A stretch of 64,000 nucleotides of DNA, from the NCBI GenBank assembly GCA_015069195.1, contig SVJA01000008.1, forward strand, positions 44,997 through 108,996. The letters are read 5' to 3'. Source of the DNA: Oscillospiraceae bacterium (GTDB taxonomy: Bacteria > Bacillota > Clostridia > UBA1212). The notes under the pieces are model-generated. The model made no database searches. It was not told where the DNA came from and saw only the letters and a program-made list of their open reading frames with translations. The position numbers were made by a program, and so were the translations under genes. Positions 40,740 through 49,519 of the stretch are shown piece by piece (within the stretch, counting starts at the first letter, position 1; each line of letters starts with the position of its first letter).

Positions 40740-42144
40740 CATCATCAATCAAAATCAATATATCTTTTTCTTCGCCTGTTATTGCATCATAATATACCAG
40801 AACGGTGTGTCCTAACCCTTGACATTTCACTTCGTAGGCAAAATTTTCTCCTCCGTTTTCTCCCGGTGTCACACATAACCGACCGGACTCTGCAGTAAGA
40901 TTCGGACTTAATTTTTCAATCAACTCAGTAATCTGAGCAACGGCATCTTTTTCACTGAACTCTTTGCGATTAAAATGATTTAACAAATATTGGTGGGCTT
41001 CATAGCCGAGCAAAGAACCGTCTTCCAAAGAAAGTTTCAATTTGACCATATCCGGGTAATACAGTATGCCGCCTTTTTGATAGCAATAGTTTACCGTGAT
41101 ACAATTTCCGCCAATCTGATAATACGACGATTTCATATTTGACATACCCATGCTTTTAAGAATTTCAGCACCTCGGTTTATGGCCTCTTCGACTGAATTT
41201 TCACTCTTTTTGACATCACGGAACATTGAAATTGAATAAAAATGACCGCCGTCCTCGGTTAATGCGACATATGCCTTTTCGGTGTCAGAAAAACTTACAT
41301 CGTAGTTCAAAACGGTTATTCCTTTGCTTTCGGTCGCTACTGTAAATGAAATCTTATTGACAGTCTGTCCCATTGACTTAAAATAATATTCAATCTTTGA
41401 CGCACCAGCCTCTTGTGAAATATTATTTCCGGGCAAATCCTTTGACTCTCCGCTCTCCTCTGTATCTGAAAACGGTCCGTCGTATATCAATGTCGGATAA
41501 TCATTGAATGACTCGGTGAAACCGTTGAAATAACTGTACTTTTCGTCTGCAGACACCTCATTGAAAACATCGGAGCTGACACTTTTCAATGCATCCCAAG
41601 AACCCGGATTGTTTATAACTTCGACCGCCATATACTCAAAAAGGCCGGAGAGATCCTGTGCATAGCCGTACATTTGATTGAGAGTTTCATACTCATCATC
41701 AGAAAGCCCGACTTCTGCCCTGTCGCTCCAGGAACGAGCCATATCACTCATCTGCACAAGGTACTTGGATGCATTTGACGTTAAATTTGAATCAAGAGGA
41801 AGCATTGCGATACAAGCCTCAGCCTGAACGGAATTTTTCCATGCCTCATCAAGCATTTTCGAAGTGTTATTAGTTGAACCCGAAACCATTGCTTTGAAAA
41901 TATAGTTTTCCGTATCTTCAAGATAATTCAGCAGGTCGTAGAAAGTCTGCTGATAGTGATTGTCGCTGACAGCCTTGTTTTTCTCCGCCTTGATATTAAA
42001 ATAAATGCCGTATGCAAGGAGCAATATTATCCCCGCCACAACTGAGACAGAAACAACCGCAGTGCGAATTTTGCAACTGCGGTCATTATCTTTTTTCGGC
42101 GACTCAAAATCACCGTTTTCGTTATCCGAAATTTTTTCTTCCAT
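40717..42144 (-). CDS. ypeB: Spore germination protein YpeB
   Basis: A 475-residue protein with an N-terminal cytoplasmic acidic stretch, one membrane segment (about 27-48, VVSVSVVAGIILLLAYGIYF), the helical YpeB region, and C-terminal PepSY-like repeats (EAINRGAEILKSMGM and DAVAQITELIEKL). YpeB stabilises the cortex-lytic enzyme SleB in the spore. ATG 42144 has GGAGG 10 bases upstream; GTG two codons earlier is also possible. sleB, its usual partner upstream, is absent; copA precedes it instead. Confidence 0.88.
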   Translation of the reverse strand: MEEKISDNENGDFESPKKDNDRSCKIRTAVVSVSVVAGIILLLAYGIYFNIKAEKNKAVSDNHYQQTFYDLLNYLEDTENYIFKAMVSGSTNNTSKMLDEAWKNSVQAEACIAMLPLDSNLTSNASKYLVQMSDMARSWSDRAEVGLSDDEYETLNQMYGYAQDLSGLFEYMAVEVINNPGSWDALKSVSSDVFNEVSADEKYSYFNGFTESFNDYPTLIYDGPFSDTEESGESKDLPGNNISQEAGASKIEYYFKSMGQTVNKISFTVATESKGITVLNYDVSFSDTEKAYVALTEDGGHFYSISMFRDVKKSENSVEEAINRGAEILKSMGMSNMKSSYYQIGGNCITVNYCYQKGGILYYPDMVKLKLSLEDGSLLGYEAHQYLLNHFNRKEFSEKDAVAQITELIEKLSPNLTAESGRLCVTPGENGGENFAYEVKCQGLGHTVLVYYDAITGEEKDILILIDDETGTLTV

Positions 42145-42224
42145 AAACACCCAACCTCCGAACAATTCCGCATTAAATTCAGGAATATTTTGTTCGCAGG
42201 TCAGGAAAATTATTCATTTAAAAT

Positions 42225-44774
42225 TTAATCAATTACGGTATAGCCCGCATCGGTTATAGCCTGTTTAACAGACTGTATGTTGCAAGTATCACCGCCGGTT
42301 ACGGTAACTCTCTTTTCATCGAGATTTACTTTTGCCTCAACAACTCCTTCAACAGCCATCACAGCACTCTCAACTCTGCCGGCACAGTGCATACACATCA
42401 TACCGTCCGCATGAACAACAAATCTCTTCATATCAGTTTCCTCCTTACAATCATTTTTATCAATATTTACACTATCGCTATCCGGAATCGCACACGCCCC
42501 GTCACATTTGTCCGACGGCAGTTCGTTATCCGAAATTTTATGTTTTCTGAGCCTTACGGCATTTGAAACGACACATACAGAACTCAGACTCATTGCAGCA
42601 GAACCGAGCATCGGACTCAGTTTTATTCCGAAAGGAATATAAAGCGCTCCTGCGGCAACCGGAATTCCGATTATGTTATATATAAATGCCCAGAAAAGAT
42701 TCTGCTTTATATTTCTGACAACTGCCTTTGAAAGCTTTATTGCGGCAACAGCATCATTTATACTGTTCTTAACAAGCACTATATCAGCACTTTCGACAGC
42801 AATATCGGTGCCGGCGCCGATTGCCATGCCGACATCTGCTGCGGCAAGCGCCGGCGCATCATTTACACCGTCACCTATCATTGCAACGCAATGTCCCTCA
42901 TTTTTTATCTTCCGCACAATCTCTTCTTTGTTCTGCGGAAGAACCTCTGCAAAAATTTTCTCTATTCCGAGTTCTGATGCAATGCTCTCTGCGGCAGAAC
43001 GATTGTCTCCTGTCAGCATCACAACTTCAATATTCATACTCTTTAAAAGTTTTACGGCATCTGCACTATCCGGCTTAGCTTTGTCGGAAGCTGTCAAAAC
43101 ACCCGCAATTTCGCCTTTTATCGCCACATACAGTACAGTTTTCCCTTTCATATTTAAATTCGCCGTAGCGCCCATAATTTCGCTTTCAAACACACCGCAA
43201 GTTTTCATAAGAGCAGCATTTCCCACTGCAACCGAGTCAGGCTCCGAAATCACGATACCCTTTCCGGGAATATTCTCAAAACTACCTTGAAACTCTTTTG
43301 AGATGATACCTTTGCTTTTAGCATATTCTACAACAGCCTTTGCAACAGGGTGTTCGGACATTTTCTCCGCACCGTATACAATTTCGAGCAATTCTTTTTC
43401 AGAAAATCCTTCACGGCAATAAACATCCGATATATGAAGCTTGCCCTCTGTCAGCGTACCGGTCTTATCAACTATTACCGTATCAATTTTGTGCGCCGTT
43501 TCAAGCGCCTCGCCCGACTTTATCAATATTCCGTACTCGGCGCCCCTTCCGACACCTGCCATAACTGCCGCGGGAGTCGCAAGTCCCAAGGCACAAGGAC
43601 ACGAAACAACAAGTACGGAAATTCCGAACGAAAGAGAAAGTTCAAAATCTTTAGTAAAAATATACCAAAGCACGAAAGAAACTACCGCAATCGCCATCAC
43701 GGTCGGCACAAAAATCGAAGCAATCTTGTCTGCGAGTTTTGCAAGCGGAACTTTTGAAGCAGACGCCTCATCGACCAATCTTATCATCTGTGAAAGGGTT
43801 GTATCGTTTCCTACCTTAACAGCCTTGAAAGTAAAACCGCCGGTAAGATTAACCGTACCTGCACTCACCAAGTCTCCCTGTGATTTTTCAACGGGTACAC
43901 TCTCTCCCGTAAGGACCGACTCATCTATTACTGCGTGTCCGCTCTCTATAACACCGTCTACCGGAACGGATGCACCGGGTTTTACGGCAATAATATCTCC
44001 CACAGAAATATCGGAAATCGGTATTTCAGACTCTTTTCCGTCAACAATCACAAAAGCAGTATCGGGAGTCAGAGCAATCATTTTCGTGATAGCCTCACTC
44101 GTTTTCTTCTTTGAACGAGCCTCAAGAAATTTTCCCACGGTAACGAGTGTCAAAATCATTGCCGCCGACTCAAAATACAGTTGGTGCGAGTAATTCATAA
44201 CCATATCGGCGTTGCTCAAAACTACACCTTGATATATTTTATACACAGAAAAAAGGCCGTACAAAAATGATGCGCCCGAACCTATCGCAACAAGCGAATC
44301 CATATTCGGGGAAAGTCTGAAAAGCATCTTAAAACCGTTCACAAAAAACTTGCCGTTCAGAATCATTACCGCAACAGTAAGCAGTATCTGTGAAAGAGAC
44401 CAATAAATCGGATATTTTTCGGCATTAAATATCCACGGAAGTGAATATCCGAGCATATGTTGCATAGCAATTATCATCAAAATCACAAGCAACACGATCG
44501 AGCTTACAAGCCTGGCCTTTATCTTGCCGGACTCATCATTTCCTTTTATGGGAGCAGAATCCTTTTTTACGAAAGCATTGTAGCCTGCCTTTTGCACGGC
44601 AGAAATAATATCAACACTTCCGCACACACCATCGTCATACGAAACAGTCATCGAATTCGTAAACAGACTTACCTGAAGCGATTTAACTCCGGGCAAAACT
44701 TTTACGGCATTCTCAACATGAGAAACACACGCCGCACAAGACATACCTGTAACAGAAAAAACTTCTTTTTTCAT
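42225..44774 (-). CDS. copA: Copper-exporting P1B-type ATPase with an extra C-terminal HMA domain
   Basis: An 849-residue heavy-metal pump. Order: N-terminal HMA with GMSCAAC (10-16), eight hydrophobic segments, the CPCALGLATP transport motif in the sixth, DKTGTLT phosphorylation site, GDGVNDAPALA, then after the last membrane segment a linker rich in Asp and Cys and a second HMA domain with DGMMCMHC. The CPC motif and the late MSLSSVCVVSNAVRL segment indicate Cu(I). ATG 44774 with AAAGGA 10 bases upstream is preferred to an upstream start. The C-terminal HMA resembles a fused CopZ. Confidence 0.95.
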   Translation of the reverse strand: MKKEVFSVTGMSCAACVSHVENAVKVLPGVKSLQVSLFTNSMTVSYDDGVCGSVDIISAVQKAGYNAFVKKDSAPIKGNDESGKIKARLVSSIVLLVILMIIAMQHMLGYSLPWIFNAEKYPIYWSLSQILLTVAVMILNGKFFVNGFKMLFRLSPNMDSLVAIGSGASFLYGLFSVYKIYQGVVLSNADMVMNYSHQLYFESAAMILTLVTVGKFLEARSKKKTSEAITKMIALTPDTAFVIVDGKESEIPISDISVGDIIAVKPGASVPVDGVIESGHAVIDESVLTGESVPVEKSQGDLVSAGTVNLTGGFTFKAVKVGNDTTLSQMIRLVDEASASKVPLAKLADKIASIFVPTVMAIAVVSFVLWYIFTKDFELSLSFGISVLVVSCPCALGLATPAAVMAGVGRGAEYGILIKSGEALETAHKIDTVIVDKTGTLTEGKLHISDVYCREGFSEKELLEIVYGAEKMSEHPVAKAVVEYAKSKGIISKEFQGSFENIPGKGIVISEPDSVAVGNAALMKTCGVFESEIMGATANLNMKGKTVLYVAIKGEIAGVLTASDKAKPDSADAVKLLKSMNIEVVMLTGDNRSAAESIASELGIEKIFAEVLPQNKEEIVRKIKNEGHCVAMIGDGVNDAPALAAADVGMAIGAGTDIAVESADIVLVKNSINDAVAAIKLSKAVVRNIKQNLFWAFIYNIIGIPVAAGALYIPFGIKLSPMLGSAAMSLSSVCVVSNAVRLRKHKISDNELPSDKCDGACAIPDSDSVNIDKNDCKEETDMKRFVVHADGMMCMHCAGRVESAVMAVEGVVEAKVNLDEKRVTVTGGDTCNIQSVKQAITDAGYTVID

Positions 44775-44802
44775 CAAAATCATATCCTTTTGCCAAAACA
44801 TT

Positions 44803-44846
44803 AAGCGGTGCATGACTCAAAATACCAAAACCGTCACACACCGCTT
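44803..44846. repeat. Inverted repeat in the copA leader
   Basis: AAGCGGTGTGTGAC and GTCATGCACCGCTT (12 of 14 positions pair) flank 16 bases between the glycosidase stop and copA. It may be a terminator for the glycosidase gene or a leader hairpin of copA. It does not match CopY, CsoR or CueR operators that I know. Confidence 0.65.
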
Positions 44847-44847
44847 T

Positions 44848-44878
44848 ATTTTATCACATTTTACAAAATATTCTACAA
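44848..44878 (-). promoter_or_regulatory. Possible promoter of copA
   Basis: Extended -10 TGATAAAAT (-10 at 44853-44848) with TTGTAG (44878-44873) at a long 19-base spacing on the minus strand. The start would fall at the copA leader hairpin. Confidence 0.4.
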
Positions 44879-44891
44879 TTTTTAAGAATTA

Positions 44892-46328
44892 TTACTCGCA
44901 ATATTCCTGAATGAAAGGAATAACACCTGCTGACCAACCGTGGCAGAAACTGTGTCTGAAACCTATGTAGCAGAACTTACCGTAGTCTCCGTGAATATCG
45001 ATCTGACTTTCTTTTGTGCGCTCATCAATGCGACCTGCACCATTAAGCCATTCCATATCAAAATCCTCAAAGAAAGTTGTAGCACCGATATCAAGCATAG
45101 CACCGTAATACTCTTTCATAATATCGATTGCAACATCTTTTCCGCAATTGTCCGCAATAGCCTTAAGCAAGAAGTAACTCATAAATGTAGACATACCCTT
45201 TGCTCCGCCATCAATGAGTTTAGCTTTTTCTTCTTCGGAAAGCTTGCCTACTGCAAAATATTTAAGTGCAATACACTGCTTAGCTGTTTCAATATTTATC
45301 TCAACTTTGAGGAGTTTCTCCAAAATGCGCTCAGCAACCTTTGTGTCACGGCCAAACGCATTAAACAGCTCAATAGCCTTTTTAGCAGCCATGATATTTA
45401 TCGCACGCACCCCGGGAATTTCATCGATCTGATCGTGAGTCGGCCAATCTACAAAGTAAAGCGGATACTCAAACTCACCGTCATCTTTTATGCAAGAATC
45501 AATCTGCTCCAAAAGTGCCGCCATATAGTCAAGCTGTCTCTCTGCAAAATCCTTACAACCTGTCTTTTTGTAATAATCCGCACAAATAATCATCCACCAC
45601 ATAGAATATGTCGGGAAGCCGTTCATCCACTCCGGAAGCGGCGACAATTCTCTTATAAAGTCGAGAGATCTCTCAAGAATCTCTCCTCTGCCATAAAGTG
45701 TAACAAACGCAATCATCTCAGGATAAATATCACCTATCCAAACAAGCCTGTCACGCTTAACACCGTCCCATATGTACTCGGTAGAACAGCAAAGATCTAT
45801 AGTACGTTTTGCAGTATTGAAAATATCTTTTATGCGAGCATCATGACCTGTATAATCAAAAATCTGCTCACCATAGTAAACAGCACCGTCACCGACAATA
45901 TTTTTTATAGATACATTTACATCATCAAGGAAATCGATTCTTACAAATCTGAAACCGCTGCCGCCGAAAAGCATTGAAGACAAGAGTTCAAGGCTTACAA
46001 CCATATCTCTTGTAGAATGGTCATTGCAAGCACCCTTCTCACCGATCTCCGCACAGGTTTCATTAACCGACTCACCGAAACGGATACGAATCTTGCAAGC
46101 GCCGTTGGTCATATATGTCAAAATACGCACACCGCCGCACATCTCTTTACCGAAGTCAAGGATAATATAACCTTTTCCGTCAATACTGCAATAATCCTTC
46201 TCAGACAAACCAATCTGCAAAGGCTTCTCTTTTAAAAGCGCGTCAATGTTAGAAATCTTACCCTCCGACTCCACGATGCGTACAGGGAAAAGAATTTCTC
46301 TCTTGGAATTCTTATTCTCATAAAACAT
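44892..46328 (-). CDS. GH78-like (alpha-L-rhamnosidase family) glycoside hydrolase, short form
   Basis: A 478-residue protein without a signal peptide, so probably cytoplasmic. The first 150 residues form a beta-rich domain; the rest is an all-helical (alpha/alpha)6-type barrel with CSTEYIWDGVKRDRLVWIGDIYPE near residue 200, matching the GH78 pattern REERxGWxGDxxxE, here with Asp and Glu that may be catalytic. Typical GH78 enzymes are 700-1000 residues, so accessory domains are missing. ATG 46328 has GAGAGG 10 bases upstream. Exact substrate is unknown; rhamnosides are the family norm. Confidence 0.7.
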   Translation of the reverse strand: MFYENKNSKREILFPVRIVESEGKISNIDALLKEKPLQIGLSEKDYCSIDGKGYIILDFGKEMCGGVRILTYMTNGACKIRIRFGESVNETCAEIGEKGACNDHSTRDMVVSLELLSSMLFGGSGFRFVRIDFLDDVNVSIKNIVGDGAVYYGEQIFDYTGHDARIKDIFNTAKRTIDLCCSTEYIWDGVKRDRLVWIGDIYPEMIAFVTLYGRGEILERSLDFIRELSPLPEWMNGFPTYSMWWMIICADYYKKTGCKDFAERQLDYMAALLEQIDSCIKDDGEFEYPLYFVDWPTHDQIDEIPGVRAINIMAAKKAIELFNAFGRDTKVAERILEKLLKVEINIETAKQCIALKYFAVGKLSEEEKAKLIDGGAKGMSTFMSYFLLKAIADNCGKDVAIDIMKEYYGAMLDIGATTFFEDFDMEWLNGAGRIDERTKESQIDIHGDYGKFCYIGFRHSFCHGWSAGVIPFIQEYCE

Positions 46329-46368
46329 AATAAACAATCCTCTCGAACATTAAATTTTAACTTTCCGT

Positions 46369-46397
46369 AGTATACCATACAAAAACGCACTTTTCCA
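46369..46397 (-). promoter_or_regulatory. Promoter of the GH78-like gene
   Basis: TGGAAA (46397-46392), 17 bases, TATACT (46374-46369) on the minus strand. Confidence 0.55.
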
Positions 46398-46431
46398 CAC
46401 AAATATTAACATAAAATTAGCCTTTTCGTAC

Positions 46432-46460
46432 TTGTCACAAGGTTTTAATATCAATATAAT
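46432..46460 (+). promoter_or_regulatory. Promoter of the flavoprotein gene
   Basis: TTGTCA (46432-46437), 17 bases, TATAAT (46455-46460), about 30 bases before the ribosome binding site. Confidence 0.75.
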
Positions 46461-46496
46461 GTGAATATAATTGAATACAAAGGAGTTGTCATAAAA

Positions 46497-47135
46497 ATGT
46501 CAAAAAAACTATCAGTCTTAATGATAAACGGAAGCCCCCATGAAAAGGGCTGCACATATACCGCACTCAGCGAAATCGCCGCAGAGCTTGCAAAACACGA
46601 TATTGACTCGGAAATAGTTCATATAGGAAACAAACCCTACCGCGGCTGTATGGGATGCGGAGTCTGCCGCAAAACAAACGGCCCCTGTGCTTTCGGAGAT
46701 GACGGTATAAACGACATCGTAGAAAAAGCAAAAAACGCAGACGGTCTCATCGTCGGCTCCCCAGTCCACTACGCAGCAGCCTCCGGCGCACTCACCTGCG
46801 TACTCGACAGAGTTTTCTACTCCGGCGGCAAAAACTTTGCCTACAAACCCGGCGCCGCAATCCTGAGTTGCAGACGCGGCGGAGCAACGGCATCGCTCGA
46901 CCAGCTAAACAAATACTTTTTAATAAACAAAATGCCTGTCGTATCATCACAATACTGGAATATGGTCCACGGCAACACACCCGACGAAGTCAAACAAGAC
47001 CTCGAAGGCATGCAAACAATGCGCACTCTCGCAATCAATATGGCATGGCTCCTCAAATGCATTGAAGCAGGAAAAGATGCCGGCATAGAAATACCGACAC
47101 TTGAAAAACCGTTGAGAACGAATTTTATCAGGTAA
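46497..47135 (+). CDS. NADPH-dependent FMN reductase-like/iron-sulfur flavoprotein
   Basis: A 212-residue flavodoxin-fold protein. The FMN-binding loop is seen as LMINGSPHEKGCTYTAL near the N terminus, and SPVHYAAASGALTCVLDRVFYS follows. A compact cysteine motif CMGCGVCRKTNGPC (about 50-63) could bind an Fe-S cluster as in archaeal-type iron-sulfur flavoproteins. ATG 46497 has AAAGGAG 11 bases upstream. Many codons end in C or G, unlike the AT-rich genes nearby, which suggests separate origin. The electron partner is unknown. Confidence 0.85.
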   Translation: MSKKLSVLMINGSPHEKGCTYTALSEIAAELAKHDIDSEIVHIGNKPYRGCMGCGVCRKTNGPCAFGDDGINDIVEKAKNADGLIVGSPVHYAAASGALTCVLDRVFYSGGKNFAYKPGAAILSCRRGGATASLDQLNKYFLINKMPVVSSQYWNMVHGNTPDEVKQDLEGMQTMRTLAINMAWLLKCIEAGKDAGIEIPTLEKPLRTNFIR

Positions 47136-47138
47136 CGC

Positions 47139-47199
47139 AAAGCCCCTGTACTGAATCATGGTTTAGCTTACGCTAAAAAGGATTCATTACAGGGGCTTT
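47139..47199 (+). terminator. Long hairpin after the flavoprotein gene (shared-core palindrome, copy A)
   Basis: Nineteen-base arms starting AAAGCCCCTGTA pair with one mismatch, and an inner TTTAGC/GCTAAA hairpin sits at the tip. It lies 4 bases after the stop and should terminate transcription, although the following thymine run is short. On the minus strand the tip reads AATCCTTTTTAGC...GCTAAACCA, which matches the structure at 54799-54876. Confidence 0.75.
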
Positions 47200-47296
47200 G
47201 GTTACCTTTCGATAGATCAACAATACAAAAGAATGTATGTTTTAAGCGTAGTTATATTTTTTCGGTTGCTTTCGGGTATTACTCCAAGTTAGCATA

Positions 47297-47328
47297 AAAG
47301 CACGTCCGGGGTCGGACGTGCTTTTTTA
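47297..47328. terminator. Hairpin terminator in the 47.2-47.5 kb gap
   Basis: AAAGCACGTCC and GGACGTGCTTT flank 6 bases and are followed by TTT on the plus strand, with a weaker thymine run on the minus strand. It could end transcription through the regulator remnant from the Fic side. Confidence 0.75.
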
Positions 47329-47384
47329 TGTATGGTTGTGTACTTTAATGTAAAAAGTCGATTAACTGCGTAGCATGAGAAGGT

Positions 47385-47447
47385 TTATTGAAAAATAACT
47401 ACTCTGCCAAGGTGGTCTATTCTACGAACGATTCCGGTTGCTTTCAT
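47385..47447 (-). pseudogene. N-terminal remnant of an AbrB/SpoVT-type regulator
   Basis: A 20-codon reading frame starting at ATG 47447 with AAAGGAG 9 bases upstream encodes MKATGIVRRIDHLGRVVIFQ and stops. MKATGIVRRIDxLGRVVIP is the start of the SpoVT/AbrB swapped-hairpin domain; the match ends exactly where IPKE would continue. No remainder was found in any frame downstream. It is probably the stump of a regulator lost by deletion or recombination. Confidence 0.75.
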
Positions 47448-47534
47448 ATATAAAAACTCCTTTATTGATTTGATAACATTTCTATTATCTGTAAAACAAG
47501 GAGATTTATACTTGTTATTATAGGTTCTCTTCGT

Positions 47535-48431
47535 TTATTGATCGTATAGTATTCTAAAATAATCCAAATATTTTTTGAATGTATCTTGCGCAGACAGACA
47601 GGTGTCCGTTAAATAACCTTTTTCCTGATTCCACTCTTTTAGTCCGCGATAGTAGAACATTTTGATTTTATCCTCAATGATAAATGGAACTATATTGTGT
47701 TTAAGACATTCTTTGAACATAATAAGTCTACCAATACGACCATTGCCATCTTGAAACGGGTGGATACGCTCAAACCGTACATGGAAGTCAATGATATCTT
47801 CAAAAGCTACATTCTCTTTGTTATTATAATCGGCAAGGATTTTCTTCATTTCGGTCGACACATCTTCAGGAAGAGTTGTTTCCATACCGCCTACTTCGTC
47901 AGGCACCTTTTTATAATCACCAACAGCAAACCAATCTTTTTTAGCATCGCTTGTACCGGTCTTGAGGATGAAATGCAGATGTTTAATAAACTTTTCACTC
48001 AGCGGCGATTTTGCACTTTCAATGATTTCATCGATACAGCGGAAGTGAGTGGATGCTTCAATAATATCGTCGACCCGAATCCCATCCTCCGATATACCAA
48101 TAGTATTGGTTTCAAATATATACCGGGTTTGATCGTGAGTGAGACGGCTACCTTCAATATGGTTGGAGTTATAGGTTAGTTCAATTTGAATTTTATGATA
48201 AATTCCGCCGTGTATCTGACCGCGCTTTTCCTCTTTCAAAATATCAAGTAAAGTCTGTGGTGCAAGTTTACTTTTGTTACTTCTTTCCGGTTTTTCTGCA
48301 TTTTCGGGAATATTCCAAGTCTTACCGGTAATAAAGGCACCGGGAACACGACCTGCAGCACAATAATTGCGAACGCTTCGTTCGGATGTATTCCAAATTA
48401 AAGCGACCTCTTTAACGGATAAATATTTCAT
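47535..48431 (-). CDS. Fic-domain protein with N-terminal helix-turn-helix
   Basis: A 298-residue protein. Residues 1-45 form an excisionase/MerR-like DNA-binding domain (YLSVKEVALIWNTSERSVRNYC...GKTWNIP). The Fic domain carries a complete HPFQDGNGR active site at 224-232, expected to transfer AMP to a target. A candidate inhibitory motif SNHIEG (Ser89, Glu93) lies before the Fic core, so the enzyme may be self-restrained. ATG 48431 has GGAGG 7 bases upstream. No antitoxin gene adjoins it. Target and role (autoregulation, stress) are unknown. Confidence 0.92.
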   Translation of the reverse strand: MKYLSVKEVALIWNTSERSVRNYCAAGRVPGAFITGKTWNIPENAEKPERSNKSKLAPQTLLDILKEEKRGQIHGGIYHKIQIELTYNSNHIEGSRLTHDQTRYIFETNTIGISEDGIRVDDIIEASTHFRCIDEIIESAKSPLSEKFIKHLHFILKTGTSDAKKDWFAVGDYKKVPDEVGGMETTLPEDVSTEMKKILADYNNKENVAFEDIIDFHVRFERIHPFQDGNGRIGRLIMFKECLKHNIVPFIIEDKIKMFYYRGLKEWNQEKGYLTDTCLSAQDTFKKYLDYFRILYDQ

Positions 48432-48458
48432 ATTCCCACCTCCGAATTTTCTGTTATT

Positions 48459-48487
48459 AGTATATCATGCCATCGGCAAAAAGTCAA
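48459..48487 (-). promoter_or_regulatory. Promoter of the Fic gene
   Basis: TTGACT (48487-48482), 17 bases, extended TGATATACT (-10 at 48464-48459) on the minus strand, 27 bases before the start codon. Confidence 0.8.
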
Positions 48488-48548
48488 TTTTTATAAACAT
48501 TTATCCGCTGTATTTTTGCCGATACCGGAAACTATACGGAAAAACAAA

Positions 48549-48574
48549 AAGCCGGACAAGCGCTCATCCGGCTT
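48549..48574 (-). terminator. Isolated hairpin terminator, minus orientation
   Basis: AAGCCGGA and TCCGGCTT flank 10 bases; the thymine run (TTTTTGTTTT) is on the minus strand. No minus-strand gene ends here, so it may shield the Fic promoter or be left from a lost gene. Confidence 0.7.
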
Positions 48575-48736
48575 CTTATTATGTATTTTAACACCTCGTT
48601 TTTCTAGTAAATAAAAGCCTAAAGCCGCCTGTTTCTCGAAAAATTCCGGATAAAATCAGCAAAAAAACAGTGTTTATGCGGTTTTATAGCTCATGGTGGT
48701 ATTATCTGTATTTTGAGTATATCTATACTGCACAGA

Positions 48737-48765
48737 TTCACTTTCGAAATAAAATATGATATAAT
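48737..48765 (+). promoter_or_regulatory. Promoter of the 230-residue orphan gene
   Basis: TTCACT (48737-48742), 17 bases, extended TGATATAAT (-10 at 48760-48765), 15 bases before the start codon. Confidence 0.6.
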
Positions 48766-48780
48766 AGAAGCGGTGATTTT

Positions 48781-49473
48781 ATGAAAATTTCTCTTGTTCT
48801 GAAAGAAAGCATTTATGATTGCAGAATTAAAATATCTGATTCTCAAGGTGAACGATATTACTATATTTCAGCTTTATGTGAAGAAGGGATAACTTTCTCT
48901 TCAATCACAGCAGAAGTTTTTGATAACGAGTTTTATTTATCTCTCATTCCAATAATAGCAGATGTGAAATCTGTTTTAAACGAAATTAAGAATAATAATT
49001 GGCAAGATAAGCTTGCAAAAAAAGCTACCGGCTTTTTGATGAATTCTATGGAAAAGATGTTTCTACGCGTCGGTTGTAACTACCATATTGAGGGTTTGCA
49101 AGATGGCGACCGTTTGGATATTACATTGCAGAGCTATGCTTTTGGAACATTTGACCGATTTGACATATTGGAATTGATTCCGATGTGTTATATGTTTTTT
49201 GAAGTAGCCAATTTAAACGAATATTACAAATTGACCGACGCTTACGAAACCAATCGAAAAGATATACTCAAATTCGCCAAAACGTTTGCTTTTGCCGATG
49301 TTCTTGGAAACGGATTTTTTCTAACTCTATTTACATATCCAATACAAGTAAGTCGAGTTAAACATTTGACAAAAAATAAAAAAATATCAAAAGTTCTTAC
49401 CAAATTTAATGATTTAAGCGTTGCTGAACGACAATGCTTTCTTGAAAAACAAGAAAAATTCCTTAACAGATAA
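48781..49473 (+). CDS. Hypothetical protein, 230 residues
   Basis: I do not recognise this protein. It has no signal peptide and no clear membrane segment, is rich in Phe, Tyr, Leu and Lys, and is AT-rich in codon use. The first 60 residues look like a beta-strand domain (KISLVLKESIYDCRIKISD); the C-terminal 60 are lysine-rich and helical. It stands alone between its own promoter and a terminator, opposite in strand to the Fic gene. A ribosome site GGTGA lies 4 bases upstream. It may be recently acquired. Confidence 0.7.
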   Translation: MKISLVLKESIYDCRIKISDSQGERYYYISALCEEGITFSSITAEVFDNEFYLSLIPIIADVKSVLNEIKNNNWQDKLAKKATGFLMNSMEKMFLRVGCNYHIEGLQDGDRLDITLQSYAFGTFDRFDILELIPMCYMFFEVANLNEYYKLTDAYETNRKDILKFAKTFAFADVLGNGFFLTLFTYPIQVSRVKHLTKNKKISKVLTKFNDLSVAERQCFLEKQEKFLNR

Positions 49474-49519
49474 CCAATGGACTGTAAAAAAGCGCAGACC
49501 ACATAAAACAATATATAGC

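Noticed and set aside
44940..45977. 345-codon plus-strand open frame
   Set aside because: It is antisense to the GH78-like gene and carries no family motif.
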